From contig NZ_CP060137.1 in assembly GCF_014235785.1 (NCBI RefSeq), positions 3,534,001 through 3,598,000 on the forward strand: a stretch of 64,000 nucleotides of DNA, read 5' to 3'. Position numbers and translations under genes: made by a program. This DNA comes from Bacillus sp. PAMC26568. GTDB lineage: Bacteria > Bacillota > Bacilli > Bacillales > Bacillaceae. Shown here in pieces: positions 1 to 9,568 of this stretch. Below the pieces are notes generated by a model. That model ran no database searches and was not told the origin of the DNA. It saw nothing but the letters and a program-made list of their open reading frames with translations. Numbering within the stretch: position 1 is the first letter of the stretch; every line of letters begins with the position of its first letter.

Positions 1-111
1 AACAGGACAATATCCCTTCTCATTTATGGGCTTTTTTAAGACTGGATTTCCTGCTTCTATCAACACTTTGCGTCTTACCAAGAAAAAGATCATATTATGC
101 GAAACCAAATT

Positions 112-2235
112 TTATGAAAAGTAAAACTCTATTTTCCCTTCCTTCAAAACTAGACTGGCATCAAACGTTTTCTTTCCTTTAAAACCTTTTAGCTTGTTTG
201 TTTTTCCTTTTTCGCACAATTGCCTGATTTGAGAAGCAGAAATGCTTTTCCCGAGAAGTTTTTTCGGAAATGTCTGTTTGCATCCGCTTTTGTAATCTGA
301 ACAGCCATAAAATGTTTTGCGGTCCAGAATGCCTCCTGTTTTACAGGCAGGACAAAAACAAATCTTCTCTCTTGTTTCAACTGCCGGCTGAGCTTTTACA
401 TCTAATTTATCCATACTGGCACTAGCCTGATCAAGCAGCGTAAAACAGAATTTTTTCGCTGTCTCTATGAAAACATCCTTTGATTTTTCTCCGCTGCCGA
501 TTCCTTTTAAGTAAACCTCCCACTTAGCTGTCATTTCTGGCTTTGCAAGGAGGGTGCCTTCTACTGCCTCACAGAGAATTACACCTTTATCTGTGACAAA
601 TACTTCATTTTTTTTGACCTCTATAAACTTTCTCATTAACAGAGTATCAATTATTCCAGAACGAGTTGCCTCTGTCCCAAGTCCCTCTGTGCTGTTTAAC
701 GCTTCTCTCATTTCTTTATCTTCCACATGTTTGCCAGCTGTTTTCATAAGAGTGATCAGCTGGCCCAGGGTATACGGCTTTGGCGCCTGCGTCATGCCGT
801 CTTTCACTCCCACAGATGCTTTTGCTTCTTCTCCCTGCACAACCGTTGGGAGCATCTGATCATCTTTTTTATCATCCGCTTCTTCTGCTTCTTTTTGATA
901 CAGTGACTTCCATCCAGCATTTTTCAATGTTTTGCCTTTGCTGATAAAATCATTTTTTCCGATTGAGGTAGTGATTGTTGTTTCATCATAAACATAATCA
1001 TCCATAAACATGCCAAGTGTGGTTTTGACGATTTCTTCATAAGCTGATTTTTGCTCATAGCTGAACGAGTTAAAGACTGCTGGGCTTACCTTCTTTTCAG
1101 TTGGAACAATGGCATAATGATCACTTACCCGCTTAGAATCTACATATCTCTTAGAAGGAGTGAAACGCACAGGGTTAAAGGAAACCGAAACAGCTTGCTG
1201 ATAATGGCTGATGTTTGCTTTGATGTAACTGAACTCTTCATCTGTAATGTATTGCGAATCAGTCCTCGGATAGGAAATGTATCCTTTTTCATAGAGGGAT
1301 TGAGCCGTTTTTAAAACTTGGCTCGGACTCATTTTCCTCTGCTTATTCAGCTTGGCCTGGAGTGTGGAAAGACTATGAAGCTTTGGTGATGGTACACGCT
1401 TTTCTGCAATGTCTACACTTTTAACGAGAGCATCATATGTTTTTTGATTTTCGTTAATATCAGGCGACACAGCTGCAAATAATTCTTCTGAAGTTTTAAA
1501 ACGGCCTTTGAGCTTGCCTTTGTACTCGCCTTTATCAACCTTAAATGATGCCTGCAGCTCGAAAAAGGGCTCTGGTTTGAAATTCTCAATTTCCTTTTGG
1601 CGGTCATAAATTAATTTTAATACAGGAGTCTGAACACGCCCGACGCTGAATACATCTCTTATCCCTTTTTTCTGGAGGTGGAGCGTATACAGCCTGCTGG
1701 CATTCAGACCAACGAGCCAGTCTGAGATTTGGCGTGCTTGTGCTTCATGAAAAAGATGAATCGTTTTGCTTCCGTCATATAATTCGCTAAAGCCTTTTTT
1801 GATGGCATTCTCGGTTAAAGATGAAGTCCAAAGACGCTTCACCGGCTTATTGTTTGCACCTGCCATCATAATCAGCAGCCGTGCGATATTTTCGCCTTCC
1901 CGGGCTGGATCTGTCCCAATGATGATTTCATCCGCTTCTTTCAATAACTGTTTTACAATCTTGAATTGCTTTGCCTTTCCTTTACTTACCTTATACAAAA
2001 ACTGATCTGGTATGATCGGAAGCGTTTCAAGCCTCCATTTTTTCCATTCGTCCTTGTATTCATCCGGATTTTTCAGCTCAACTAAATGGCCGATCGCCCA
2101 AGTGACGTTAGCACCATCTGGAAAGACTGAACATTTTTGTATCTCCAAATATCCTTCCTTCTTTACAAAGGGAAATGGGGCAGCTAATTTGCGGCCTTGA
2201 TCAGGTTTTTCTGCTAATATTAAAACTCGAGACAT
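112..2235 (-). CDS. topB: DNA topoisomerase III
   Basis: This is a type IA topoisomerase that breaks and rejoins one DNA strand and decatenates replication and recombination intermediates. The N-terminus MSRVLILAEKPDQGRKLA is the Toprim start, followed by the acidic TDPAREGENIARL motif. The catalytic tyrosine lies in GYISYPRTDS, at about Y322 from the chosen start. The C-terminus has a cysteine-rich tail (CFCPACKTGG, then FYGCSDYKSGC) that looks like a degenerate zinc-binding topoisomerase ribbon. An in-frame extension of 43 residues exists upstream, but it has no Toprim character. The ATG at 2235 follows an AGAGG box and gives 707 residues, the usual TopB length. The gene stands alone, and a hairpin separates it from the LacI gene upstream. 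Confidence 0.93.
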   Translation of the reverse strand: MSRVLILAEKPDQGRKLAAPFPFVKKEGYLEIQKCSVFPDGANVTWAIGHLVELKNPDEYKDEWKKWRLETLPIIPDQFLYKVSKGKAKQFKIVKQLLKEADEIIIGTDPAREGENIARLLIMMAGANNKPVKRLWTSSLTENAIKKGFSELYDGSKTIHLFHEAQARQISDWLVGLNASRLYTLHLQKKGIRDVFSVGRVQTPVLKLIYDRQKEIENFKPEPFFELQASFKVDKGEYKGKLKGRFKTSEELFAAVSPDINENQKTYDALVKSVDIAEKRVPSPKLHSLSTLQAKLNKQRKMSPSQVLKTAQSLYEKGYISYPRTDSQYITDEEFSYIKANISHYQQAVSVSFNPVRFTPSKRYVDSKRVSDHYAIVPTEKKVSPAVFNSFSYEQKSAYEEIVKTTLGMFMDDYVYDETTITTSIGKNDFISKGKTLKNAGWKSLYQKEAEEADDKKDDQMLPTVVQGEEAKASVGVKDGMTQAPKPYTLGQLITLMKTAGKHVEDKEMREALNSTEGLGTEATRSGIIDTLLMRKFIEVKKNEVFVTDKGVILCEAVEGTLLAKPEMTAKWEVYLKGIGSGEKSKDVFIETAKKFCFTLLDQASASMDKLDVKAQPAVETREKICFCPACKTGGILDRKTFYGCSDYKSGCKQTFPKKLLGKSISASQIRQLCEKGKTNKLKGFKGKKTFDASLVLKEGKIEFYFS

Positions 2236-2435
2236 GCTGGAATTAAACCTCTTTTCAAACTTTATAGATTGGGAGCCGTTATTCTCCTGCAAAAACAGTC
2301 TATATACAGTATGAAACATCTTCCTTGAAAAAGGAATATATAAGAAATGAACATCAGCTACCAAAAATGATTTTTCTGTATTAGGTTTCCGGTTTTACCC
2401 CATTTTTGAACCCGGAAAATTCGATTTTGTTCGAT

Positions 2436-2487
2436 AAAAAGAGCGGGAATAGTATGAATCCTGACTGATTCTCCCATTCCCGCCTCT
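2436..2487. terminator. Rho-independent terminator 3' of the LacI gene
   Basis: The arms GCGGGAAT and ATTCCCGC, extended by AAGAG/CTCTT, enclose a smaller internal hairpin (GAATC/GATTC). A-rich DNA precedes the stem, which gives a T-run on the minus strand just after the regulator stop codon. It insulates the regulator gene from topB. Confidence 0.75.
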
Positions 2488-2513
2488 TATTTAATTTCAC
2501 CGCATCAAAGGTT

Positions 2514-3479
2514 TTAAGCTTCACCAATTGATTCTCCTTCAATCAAAGTAACATAAATTCGTTCACTTTCAACGGGAACACCTTTAATCAGCTTCAGTAA
2601 TTGCTCAGAAGCTAATGCACCCCATTTACGCTTAGAATAGTCAATGGTGGATAATCGAGGCTGTGTATGGTGTGCCACTTCGATATTATCAAATCCGATG
2701 ATATGGATATGCTCTCCTACTCTATATTCTGTTTTAGCCAGGTAATTGTACATGCCTATGGCCATTTCATCGTTTAAACAAAAAACTGCAGCAGTCTGAT
2801 CATACTCATTGATGATTTGTTCAGCAGCACGCTCTCCTGTTTCCTTGTTAAAATCACCTTCAATTTCCATATATTCAATGTGTGGATACCGTTCAGCCGC
2901 TTGTCTTACTGCCTGCATCCTCTGTCTGGAATCAAATGAATCTTTTGGACCTGTCAATACATACAGTTTCCTATGCCCTTTTTCAATGATATGATCAATC
3001 GCAAGCGTCGCTCCCGCTTTATTGTCCAATAAAACCTGATTAATATTAGGGTGATCGATTTGCCGGTCAAGTATCACGATCTTATGTCCCCGATCAGCGT
3101 ATTTTACCAGCTCTTCACTTGAAAAAGTTGAATCTAATATAATCGCACCATCAATCATGCGTTCAGGCAAAAACCGGTGGGAATGATCCCCGCTGCACAC
3201 AATTAACCCATATCCATTTCTGCTGAGCGATTCTAGAATCCCCTGCAATAATTGTCCGTAAAATGCGCCGCTGAAATCGGTTAAATAAACACCGATAACT
3301 TTCGTCTCTCTTTTCTTAAGATTTCGCGCTGCAGCGTTAGGAATATAATTCAATTCTTTGGCGATGGCTAAAATTTTTGCGGATGTTTCTTCTGTGACCT
3401 TATGACTTCCATTTAAGGCATAGGAAACTGTCGAAATGGAAACACCTGCTTGTTTAGCAATATCTTTAATACTGACCAA
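2514..3479 (-). CDS. LacI-family transcriptional regulator of the beta-glucan locus
   Basis: The 321-residue protein starts with the classic LacI helix-turn-helix and hinge helix (SIKDIAKQAGVSISTVSYAL, residues ~3-22; NYIPNAAARNLKK, ~46-58). A periplasmic-binding-protein-like effector domain follows (VIGVYLTDFSGAFYGQLLQG; IDGAIILDSTFS; HIIGFDNIEVAHHTQPRLSTIDY). The start codon is TTG, with GGAGAGAG just upstream. It lies downstream of the phosphorylase and GH3 genes on the same strand, behind a terminator. By position it should sense an imported oligosaccharide or its product and bind the GAAACGTTTC palindromes at 9.17-9.45 kb. Family is certain, effector and operator are inferred. Members of this family in equivalent Listeria clusters are placed the same way. 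Confidence 0.9.
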   Translation of the reverse strand: MVSIKDIAKQAGVSISTVSYALNGSHKVTEETSAKILAIAKELNYIPNAAARNLKKRETKVIGVYLTDFSGAFYGQLLQGILESLSRNGYGLIVCSGDHSHRFLPERMIDGAIILDSTFSSEELVKYADRGHKIVILDRQIDHPNINQVLLDNKAGATLAIDHIIEKGHRKLYVLTGPKDSFDSRQRMQAVRQAAERYPHIEYMEIEGDFNKETGERAAEQIINEYDQTAAVFCLNDEMAIGMYNYLAKTEYRVGEHIHIIGFDNIEVAHHTQPRLSTIDYSKRKWGALASEQLLKLIKGVPVESERIYVTLIEGESIGEA

Positions 3480-3565
3480 GAAACTCTCTCCAATCTCATC
3501 CTTCTACATTACATATATTATACAATCTTTTTGGGTAAATTCTTATATCCCTGTCCATACAACAG

Positions 3566-3594
3566 TCAAAAAGGCGGTCAAAACGAACCGCCGT
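3566..3594 (-). terminator. Terminator of the GH3-GH94 operon
   Basis: On the minus strand GGCGGT and ACCGCC pair around an 8-base loop and are followed by TTTTT. It lies eight bases past the phosphorylase stop codon. Confidence 0.85.
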
Positions 3595-3601
3595 TGTTCC
3601 C

Positions 3602-6600
3602 TCACATGAAGATTTCGATCTGATTGCAGCCAGTCTTTAATCTTTTTTCAAGTTCTGCTTTAGCAATGCGAACTCCGCCTGTCCGGTATTGATTTCCAAG
3701 CGGTTCTGAGTCCATTTCATTCCCGTTTAACAGAACACGCATAGTGCTTTCACCTTTAAGATGATACGTAAACGTCACGTTCTGATTCATGTATTCAAAT
3801 TTGAATTTTAAACCATCCAGCCGGATCGGAATGACCGGATCGATCACTAAGTCACCTCCGCTTTGACGGATTCCCAGACAGTTAGATATTAATTGATTCA
3901 TATAGATTCCAGGACCGCTTGAATAGATTCTCCATCCGCCTTTTACAGCGGCAGTTCCATCACGCAATTCCTTAAATCTCTCTTGAGCCTCATAACGTGT
4001 ATTGAACTTTCCATCTGAACTGCTGAAATAAGCGTTGCTTTGACGGCGTTCAGCATTTGGAACTACTTGTCTGATGCCAACCGGGTTGATGATTGATAGA
4101 CCGTCCCAAACCTCATCGACCTTCCCAAGCTTAGCCATTGCTTCAACGAATCGAATATGGGCATGGACATATTGCAGTCCTACCTCACGGCCAAAATTTG
4201 CTGCCTGCTCTGCACGCTTAAAATGAGTGCTGACCCCGCCTGCATACTTTGCAGGCCGGTTCATTAACCTTACGCCGTCAGGGCAGTAAAGCTCTCGTTT
4301 GATAAGCTGATAATGTGCTTCTGCCTGTTCCGGTGTAAGCAGTTCACTTATCATGCTTCTTGTCATTGGAAGCAGCCGGTAGCTGATGCCTGTTTTTGTA
4401 TCGTCTGGATGCAGCATGAGCTCTTCATTACCCTTTTTTTCCATGTAAATAAATCCAGGAATCACATCAGACTGCAGAATATATTTGTTGAAATCGGCCT
4501 TTATTCCTTCAGCTAGAGCTAAAAGACTTTCAGCCTCCTGTCCATCCACTTCTGATAAACTTTTAGAAAATTGACTGATAACCTGATAGGTTAAAGCAAC
4601 TGTCCAGCTGCTCACCATGTACTTTTTCAGATTGGCATTTGCAGGCTGAAGGGTATCGTCCCAGTCCCCATCCCCATAGGAAGACAAAAAGGTATCATGC
4701 AAGAAATGCTGTTTGATATAGTCAATTTCCTTTTTTGCATGATCGAAAATTGTTTTTTCTTCATCCGTAAATTGAAAGGATCCCCGAATGGTATATGGAA
4801 CCTTTTCATCTAAAATACTAATGTCCTTCGTTACAGCAAGATAATCTCCTAATACTTTCAGCGGCCAGACAATAATGTCACCGTGGCTTTCCCCATGCTG
4901 AATCTTAAAGTAGTTATCAAACATAAACCATTGCGGCCAATTTCCATCATCTTCATATTGATGGGAATAAACCGTTTTTAGAATCTCCCGTACAGAATCA
5001 TATTTTTGAGTTGCCATAAAATATTCGGCAGGTCCCTGGCAGACATCACGAGTACCCCAGGCTGCGCCTCCGTACTGTTCAAGCCCATGGGGAACTGAGT
5101 AATGAACAAGCATATTATGTGTATACCACCATGCAAGGTCATTAACCCTTTCAACTTCCTCAGATCCTTCATTGCTTAATGATAGATGAAATCCATTCAT
5201 CACATTCATATAAAACGCACGATATCGTTCGATTTCTGATTCTGCATCAACGATGAATGAAGGTCTTTCTTCTCCGTACAAATGACCAGTAACAATCATG
5301 TTCCATTCACTCGATGCAGATAATTCGAGGACAATCAGCGATGCTGAACGCGGATCTGCATTTTTCACAAGCATGCTTTCATCTTTTAAGGTTATCTCCG
5401 CTCCATCGGTATGAAGACGGTAGGTTAAATCCGGATAAGTGCCTCCACTATCTGAAGCAGCATCAGCATAAAATGAAAGTGTTTGGCCATCTCTCACCAT
5501 ATGGAAAGGGGCGTCATATTCATTATTATTCATTGATACCTGGTTTGTAACGAGGAATCGATAGGCTATTCCATTTCCAGAACGGACATGCAAATGAACT
5601 TCCGGTGAATCGACTGTCGTAAAATTAGTAATAACAAGCATATCTTTTTCAAGTTTGTAGTACCAGCGTGCATAATTAAAGCCCATTTCAAACATCGATG
5701 GCATCGTCAAAAGCTGATAGACACCTTCTATTTCAATGTATATACGCTGTCCTGACGTTTTCATTACATTCAGAGCATTGCGGGCATTCGTTAGCATTTT
5801 ATTAAATGATGTATTGCCAATCACAAGCTGTGAGTTGAAAACACCGTACATAAAGGACGAGGTTGTCATGATTGGATCAGATATCCGGTCATTGTTCCCT
5901 GTCATCAAAATATGTCCATGAGGACGTTCGACAAGCAGCTCCTTTTCTTTTAAAACAATATGCTCATGTGTATCAGTAAAGAAGGAAAGAAGTGTGTTTC
6001 CATCCCATTCTTCTTGATGCCTGTCCGGAAAGTACATGTCAATTTCTTCTTTCGTCATGGATGCAGCATATAATGGTGCACCGATACCAGAAGAGATTGA
6101 AACCTTTTCAACAACAGCGTGAGCATCCTGAATGGTTACCGCTTTGCTTTCATTCCATGCATCCATAATCTCTGTTTCATATTCCAGCGCTGTGATTGCG
6201 TCAGGATGATTTTCTTTAAATAGCCCATAAAATACAAAATGTGATTTTCCCGCTAATTTCACTTTTTCAGATTGAAGAGCTGTAAAGGCAAATTCATACT
6301 GATAGACTTCATTTGCCAGAGAATCTTTCAATAAAGCTTCAGGAATGTTTGTTTCCTTATAAGTTAAACCATAAAATTGGTAACCATCAGTTGAGTAGCC
6401 AGCTGCTTTTGTCAGGGCTCCCTGCTGAATATACGGAAAACCCGAGTGCTGAGGCTGATTTTGACGTGAGCAGAGTACATAGCCAAAACGTTCATGATGA
6501 AACACCTGATGATCAATATACTGGGATAAATATGCTTCGTTTGTACGCACAGCGCCCATGTTTGCAATGCCTAAATCTTGTCCGTAAATAATATCTGCAG

Positions 6601-6949
6601 TTACGTCTTTTCCCTCGAGAACGATATCCCAAAACCATATCCCTTTCCGAGTTAAACGAAAAGTGACTTGAAACGAAACGTTTTCTGCTGTGCCTTCCCA
6701 AATAACCCTTGAATCTGTAAATGACACTGTGCTCTTTGAATGAACACCAATCATAGGGAAAAACCGTATTTCATCTTTTGTATGCAATCGTAAATACAGG
6801 TTATTTAATGAACCGTCTAATGGATTTGCAATCCATTGATTAATCATAGTACTTTTATGGGTTGCTACCCTAATATCACCGCTATTTAAAAAGCTGAAAC
6901 AACTATCTCCCGCTTTTATTTCAAAAGTTGAATCAATCATCGTTGTCAT
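3602..6949 (-). CDS. GH94 glycoside phosphorylase, probable 1,2-beta-oligoglucan phosphorylase
   Basis: The 1115-residue protein has GH94 hallmarks. A large N-terminal beta-sandwich region is followed by an alpha-barrel domain with GAAWGTRDVCQGPAEY and SSYGDGDWDDTLQP. The Asp of GDWDD (D762) sits where GH94 enzymes carry the catalytic acid. Cellobiose and chitobiose phosphorylases are about 800 residues; the long form matches the sophoro-oligosaccharide phosphorylase type (Listeria innocua Lin1839), which splits beta-1,2-glucans with phosphate to glucose 1-phosphate. It has no signal peptide, so it is cytosolic. The ATG follows AGAGGGG and overlaps the GH3 gene end by 17 bases, so the two are translationally coupled. 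GH94 is secure. The linkage specificity rests on length plus the neighbouring GH3, binding protein, permeases and LacI gene. Alternatives are other beta-glucan GH94 specificities. Confidence 0.85.
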   Translation of the reverse strand: MTTMIDSTFEIKAGDSCFSFLNSGDIRVATHKSTMINQWIANPLDGSLNNLYLRLHTKDEIRFFPMIGVHSKSTVSFTDSRVIWEGTAENVSFQVTFRLTRKGIWFWDIVLEGKDVTADIIYGQDLGIANMGAVRTNEAYLSQYIDHQVFHHERFGYVLCSRQNQPQHSGFPYIQQGALTKAAGYSTDGYQFYGLTYKETNIPEALLKDSLANEVYQYEFAFTALQSEKVKLAGKSHFVFYGLFKENHPDAITALEYETEIMDAWNESKAVTIQDAHAVVEKVSISSGIGAPLYAASMTKEEIDMYFPDRHQEEWDGNTLLSFFTDTHEHIVLKEKELLVERPHGHILMTGNNDRISDPIMTTSSFMYGVFNSQLVIGNTSFNKMLTNARNALNVMKTSGQRIYIEIEGVYQLLTMPSMFEMGFNYARWYYKLEKDMLVITNFTTVDSPEVHLHVRSGNGIAYRFLVTNQVSMNNNEYDAPFHMVRDGQTLSFYADAASDSGGTYPDLTYRLHTDGAEITLKDESMLVKNADPRSASLIVLELSASSEWNMIVTGHLYGEERPSFIVDAESEIERYRAFYMNVMNGFHLSLSNEGSEEVERVNDLAWWYTHNMLVHYSVPHGLEQYGGAAWGTRDVCQGPAEYFMATQKYDSVREILKTVYSHQYEDDGNWPQWFMFDNYFKIQHGESHGDIIVWPLKVLGDYLAVTKDISILDEKVPYTIRGSFQFTDEEKTIFDHAKKEIDYIKQHFLHDTFLSSYGDGDWDDTLQPANANLKKYMVSSWTVALTYQVISQFSKSLSEVDGQEAESLLALAEGIKADFNKYILQSDVIPGFIYMEKKGNEELMLHPDDTKTGISYRLLPMTRSMISELLTPEQAEAHYQLIKRELYCPDGVRLMNRPAKYAGGVSTHFKRAEQAANFGREVGLQYVHAHIRFVEAMAKLGKVDEVWDGLSIINPVGIRQVVPNAERRQSNAYFSSSDGKFNTRYEAQERFKELRDGTAAVKGGWRIYSSGPGIYMNQLISNCLGIRQSGGDLVIDPVIPIRLDGLKFKFEYMNQNVTFTYHLKGESTMRVLLNGNEMDSEPLGNQYRTGGVRIAKAELEKRLKTGCNQIEIFM

Positions 6950-9119
6950 GGTTTTTCCCCTCTTTCACTAATTCGAACGCAAGAGCTATAACATCCTGGC
7001 TGTTTGAACCTAAATAGACATGAAACATTCCTGCATCACTTTTATGCGATAAGTCTGCATGATGGTAGCGGAGCATCGCTTCAGTTAATTCAAACGTCAC
7101 TTCTGCTGTTTTCCCTGGCATTAATGAAACCTTTTGAAAATCCTTTAGTTCTTTTAATGGACGGACGACCTCTCCTGCAAGGTCCTGAATGTATAATTGC
7201 ACCGTCTCTTCTCCTGGTGCTTCACCTGTATTTGTAACCTTCACGGATACTTGCAAGGTCTCTTTTTCTGTCATGGTTATTGCAGATAGACTGGCTTCGC
7301 TATAAGCAAAACTCGTATAGCTTAAACCGAATCCAAAAGGAAGAAGAGGTTCATTAGGTATATCCAGGTATTTCGAAACATATGGTTCTTCTCCATCCCC
7401 TATAGGACGTCCGGTATTAAAGGAATTGTAATAGACGGGCACTTGTCCGACCGAATATGGAAATGACATGGAGAGTCGCCCTGAGGGATTAACATCTCCG
7501 TATAATAAATCAGCAATTGCTGCTCCGCCTTCGGTTCCTGGAAACCATGCTTCAAGGACTGCATCCGATTGGTCAATGACTCCGTGCAGATCGAGTGGAC
7601 GGCCATTAAAGAGAACCGTTACGATCGGTTTATGAAGCTGTTTTATCTTCTTAATTAATTCAAGCTGAATTTCAGGAAGACAAATTGATGAACGGCTGCA
7701 TGCCTCTCCGCTCATTCCAGAATGTTCGCCTACAGCAAGTACGATTACATCTGCTTTCTGTGCAGCATTTAGTGCTTCCTCAAGCTGGATTTCTGTTCCA
7801 GTTTCAATATCGCATCCTTTAGCAGTCAGGAGCTTTGAGGAATCAATTTTCATTCGAAATCCATCACTCAGTTTTACAGCATCATCTCTTGAACCTTTCC
7901 AGGACCAAGGTCCTAAAAGATCCCCGCTGTCTGCAAATGGACCAATCAGCGCAATGCGCTGGTTGGACTGCAGCGGCAATACATTGTCATTTTTCAGCAG
8001 AACACAAGACTTTGCGGCAAGCTCCCTGGCTGCCACTCGATGCTCTTTACAGAATACGAGTTCCTTTTCCAGCTGCTCATCTGCACCGCGGTACGGATTT
8101 TCAAATAAGCCTAATTTTTGCTTCAGCTCCAAAATTCTCATAACCGCTTCATCTACAATTGTTTCATCTATTAATCTATCTTCTATTAACTGTTTTAAAT
8201 GGTTCACGTAACACGGAGTCATCATTTCAATATCGACTCCTGCCTGTAATGCTTTCATTGCTGCTTCTGATTCATCCGCTGCAACACCATGCGGAATCAG
8301 TTCCTTGACTGCCCCCCAATCCGAGATAAGGACACCGTCAAATTCCCATTCGTCTCTCAGCAGATCACGCACCAGCTTTTTATTTCCGCTTGCAGGAATG
8401 CCGTCTACCGTATTAAAAGCAGTCATAACCATTTCACATCCTGCGTCAAGTGCAGCCTTATAAGAAGGCAGGTAATACTCACGCAGCATCCGTTCAGACA
8501 TATCTACTGTATTGTAATCCCGCCCCCCTTCAGGAGCACCGTATGCTGCAAAGTGTTTGACACAGGCAGCCACACGAAGAAGATCTGATGATAAATCAAG
8601 CCCTTGAAATCCCCGAACAAAGGCTTTTGAAAATTGACTATTTAGATATGGGTCTTCCCCAGTAGATTCCATTACTCGTCCCCATCTTGGGTCTCGCACT
8701 AAATCAACCATTGGTGCAAAAGTTACATGCACACCGGATACAGCTGCCTCTTTAGCTGCGATCTCAGCACTTCTTTCTGCTAATTCTGTATCCCAAGAAC
8801 ATCCAATAGCAAGAGGAACAGGGAAAATGGTTTTAAATCCATGAACAACATCTGACATAAATAAAAGAGGAATTCCTAATCGATTTTCTTTCATATGTTC
8901 TTTTTGTATATCCATAATCTCTTTTGCACCTGAAGCACCTAAAACGGAACCGCTATTTTGAACAACTTCCTTGGTAATCCCCATTTCAGCCATAGGACCT
9001 GTGATTTCCCCTTCACTGTTTGCCCCTTTATAAAAAGGAGTGGCCAACTGAATGAATTGGGCGATTTTCTCGTCCAGTGTCATCTTTTGGATAATAGACC
9101 TTAGTTTCTGCTTCCCCAT
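6933..9119 (-). CDS. GH3 beta-glucosidase (probably sophorose-active)
   Basis: The 728-residue family 3 glycosidase has the (beta/alpha)8 domain first (PMVDLVRDPRWGRVMESTGEDP; KHFAAYG), with the nucleophile Asp in GVLISDWGA (D267). The alpha/beta sandwich domain follows (VIVLAVGEHSGMSGEACSRS; AVLEAWFPGTEGG), with the Glu of GEHSGMSGE a candidate acid/base, then a C-terminal fibronectin III-like domain (VKVTNTGEAPGEETVQLY). There is no signal peptide, so it acts on imported sugars. The ATG follows GGAGG with good spacing. It is first in the operon behind the promoter at 9.2 kb and overlaps the phosphorylase gene. In Listeria the equivalent enzyme hydrolyses sophorose, the disaccharide that the phosphorylase does not use well; that role is inferred here. 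Confidence 0.9.
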   Translation of the reverse strand: MGKQKLRSIIQKMTLDEKIAQFIQLATPFYKGANSEGEITGPMAEMGITKEVVQNSGSVLGASGAKEIMDIQKEHMKENRLGIPLLFMSDVVHGFKTIFPVPLAIGCSWDTELAERSAEIAAKEAAVSGVHVTFAPMVDLVRDPRWGRVMESTGEDPYLNSQFSKAFVRGFQGLDLSSDLLRVAACVKHFAAYGAPEGGRDYNTVDMSERMLREYYLPSYKAALDAGCEMVMTAFNTVDGIPASGNKKLVRDLLRDEWEFDGVLISDWGAVKELIPHGVAADESEAAMKALQAGVDIEMMTPCYVNHLKQLIEDRLIDETIVDEAVMRILELKQKLGLFENPYRGADEQLEKELVFCKEHRVAARELAAKSCVLLKNDNVLPLQSNQRIALIGPFADSGDLLGPWSWKGSRDDAVKLSDGFRMKIDSSKLLTAKGCDIETGTEIQLEEALNAAQKADVIVLAVGEHSGMSGEACSRSSICLPEIQLELIKKIKQLHKPIVTVLFNGRPLDLHGVIDQSDAVLEAWFPGTEGGAAIADLLYGDVNPSGRLSMSFPYSVGQVPVYYNSFNTGRPIGDGEEPYVSKYLDIPNEPLLPFGFGLSYTSFAYSEASLSAITMTEKETLQVSVKVTNTGEAPGEETVQLYIQDLAGEVVRPLKELKDFQKVSLMPGKTAEVTFELTEAMLRYHHADLSHKSDAGMFHVYLGSNSQDVIALAFELVKEGKNHDNDD

Positions 9120-9164
9120 TTCTCTTCCTCCAATTATTAGAAAATTTCATGGCTACCGGAAATA

Positions 9165-9174
9165 AAAACGTTTC
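9165..9174. promoter_or_regulatory. LacI-type operator half of the divergent region (leftward side)
   Basis: AAAACGTTTC differs by one base from the perfect GAAACGTTTC palindrome found twice on the other side of this region. It lies just downstream of the leftward promoter, in the leader of the GH3 mRNA, a position suited to repression. Confidence 0.5.
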
Positions 9175-9193
9175 GATTTCCTTGTTTATCTGG

Positions 9194-9222
9194 ATTATAA
9201 ACGCTTTCATTTTATGAGTCAA
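9194..9222 (-). promoter_or_regulatory. Sigma-A promoter of the GH3-GH94 operon, with overlapping cre
   Basis: On the minus strand TTGACT and TATAAT are separated by exactly 17 bases. TGAAAGCGTTTATA (9196-9209) overlaps the spacer and -10. It matches the CcpA cre consensus TGWAANCGNTNWCA at all but one position, which points to carbon catabolite repression. Confidence 0.75.
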
Positions 9223-9329
9223 TCGCTAGTAAACCCTTTTTTCAGCTGAAAAAAATAAATTTCAATAAGAAAACAATAGGAAATAACACTATTTCTTAAC
9301 AAAAAATACAGAAAACTAAAATTTTTGTA

Positions 9330-9358
9330 TTGAAAACGATTACACTGTTGATTATAAT
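9330..9358 (+). promoter_or_regulatory. Sigma-A promoter of the transporter operon with a perfect cre
   Basis: TTGAAA and TATAAT are 17 bases apart. TGAAAACGATTACA at 9331-9344 fits the cre consensus TGWAANCGNTNWCA at every position and covers the -35 and spacer, so CcpA should repress initiation here. Confidence 0.8.
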
Positions 9359-9367
9359 AACCCTATC

Positions 9368-9377
9368 GAAACGTTTC
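9368..9377. promoter_or_regulatory. GAAACGTTTC operator 1
   Basis: A perfect 10-base palindrome GAAACGTTTC lies about 10 bases after the -10 of the transporter promoter. It is probably the site of the local LacI regulator. It has the CG centre of LacI-family operators but lacks the outer TG/CA of a cre. Confidence 0.6.
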
Positions 9378-9440
9378 TACAATTTTCTCAGTTTCAATAT
9401 TTACAGGATACTCGTTCATTTATATTTTTTTAAATCTATA

Positions 9441-9450
9441 GAAACGTTTC
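9441..9450. promoter_or_regulatory. GAAACGTTTC operator 2
   Basis: This is a second perfect copy of the same palindrome, with centres 73 bases (about seven helical turns) from the first, suited to looping. An AAGGAGG box follows it at once but leads only to ATGATTTAA, a two-codon frame. The real gene starts about 110 bases on. Confidence 0.6.
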
Positions 9451-9568
9451 AATTAAGGAGGATGATTTAAATCTTTCCATCGTAAAGGTTTAATAATTCA
9501 CAAGTGTTTTTGCAAGACGGGAGACCATTGATACTTACAATGATTTAATGATGACAGGGGGAAATGAT

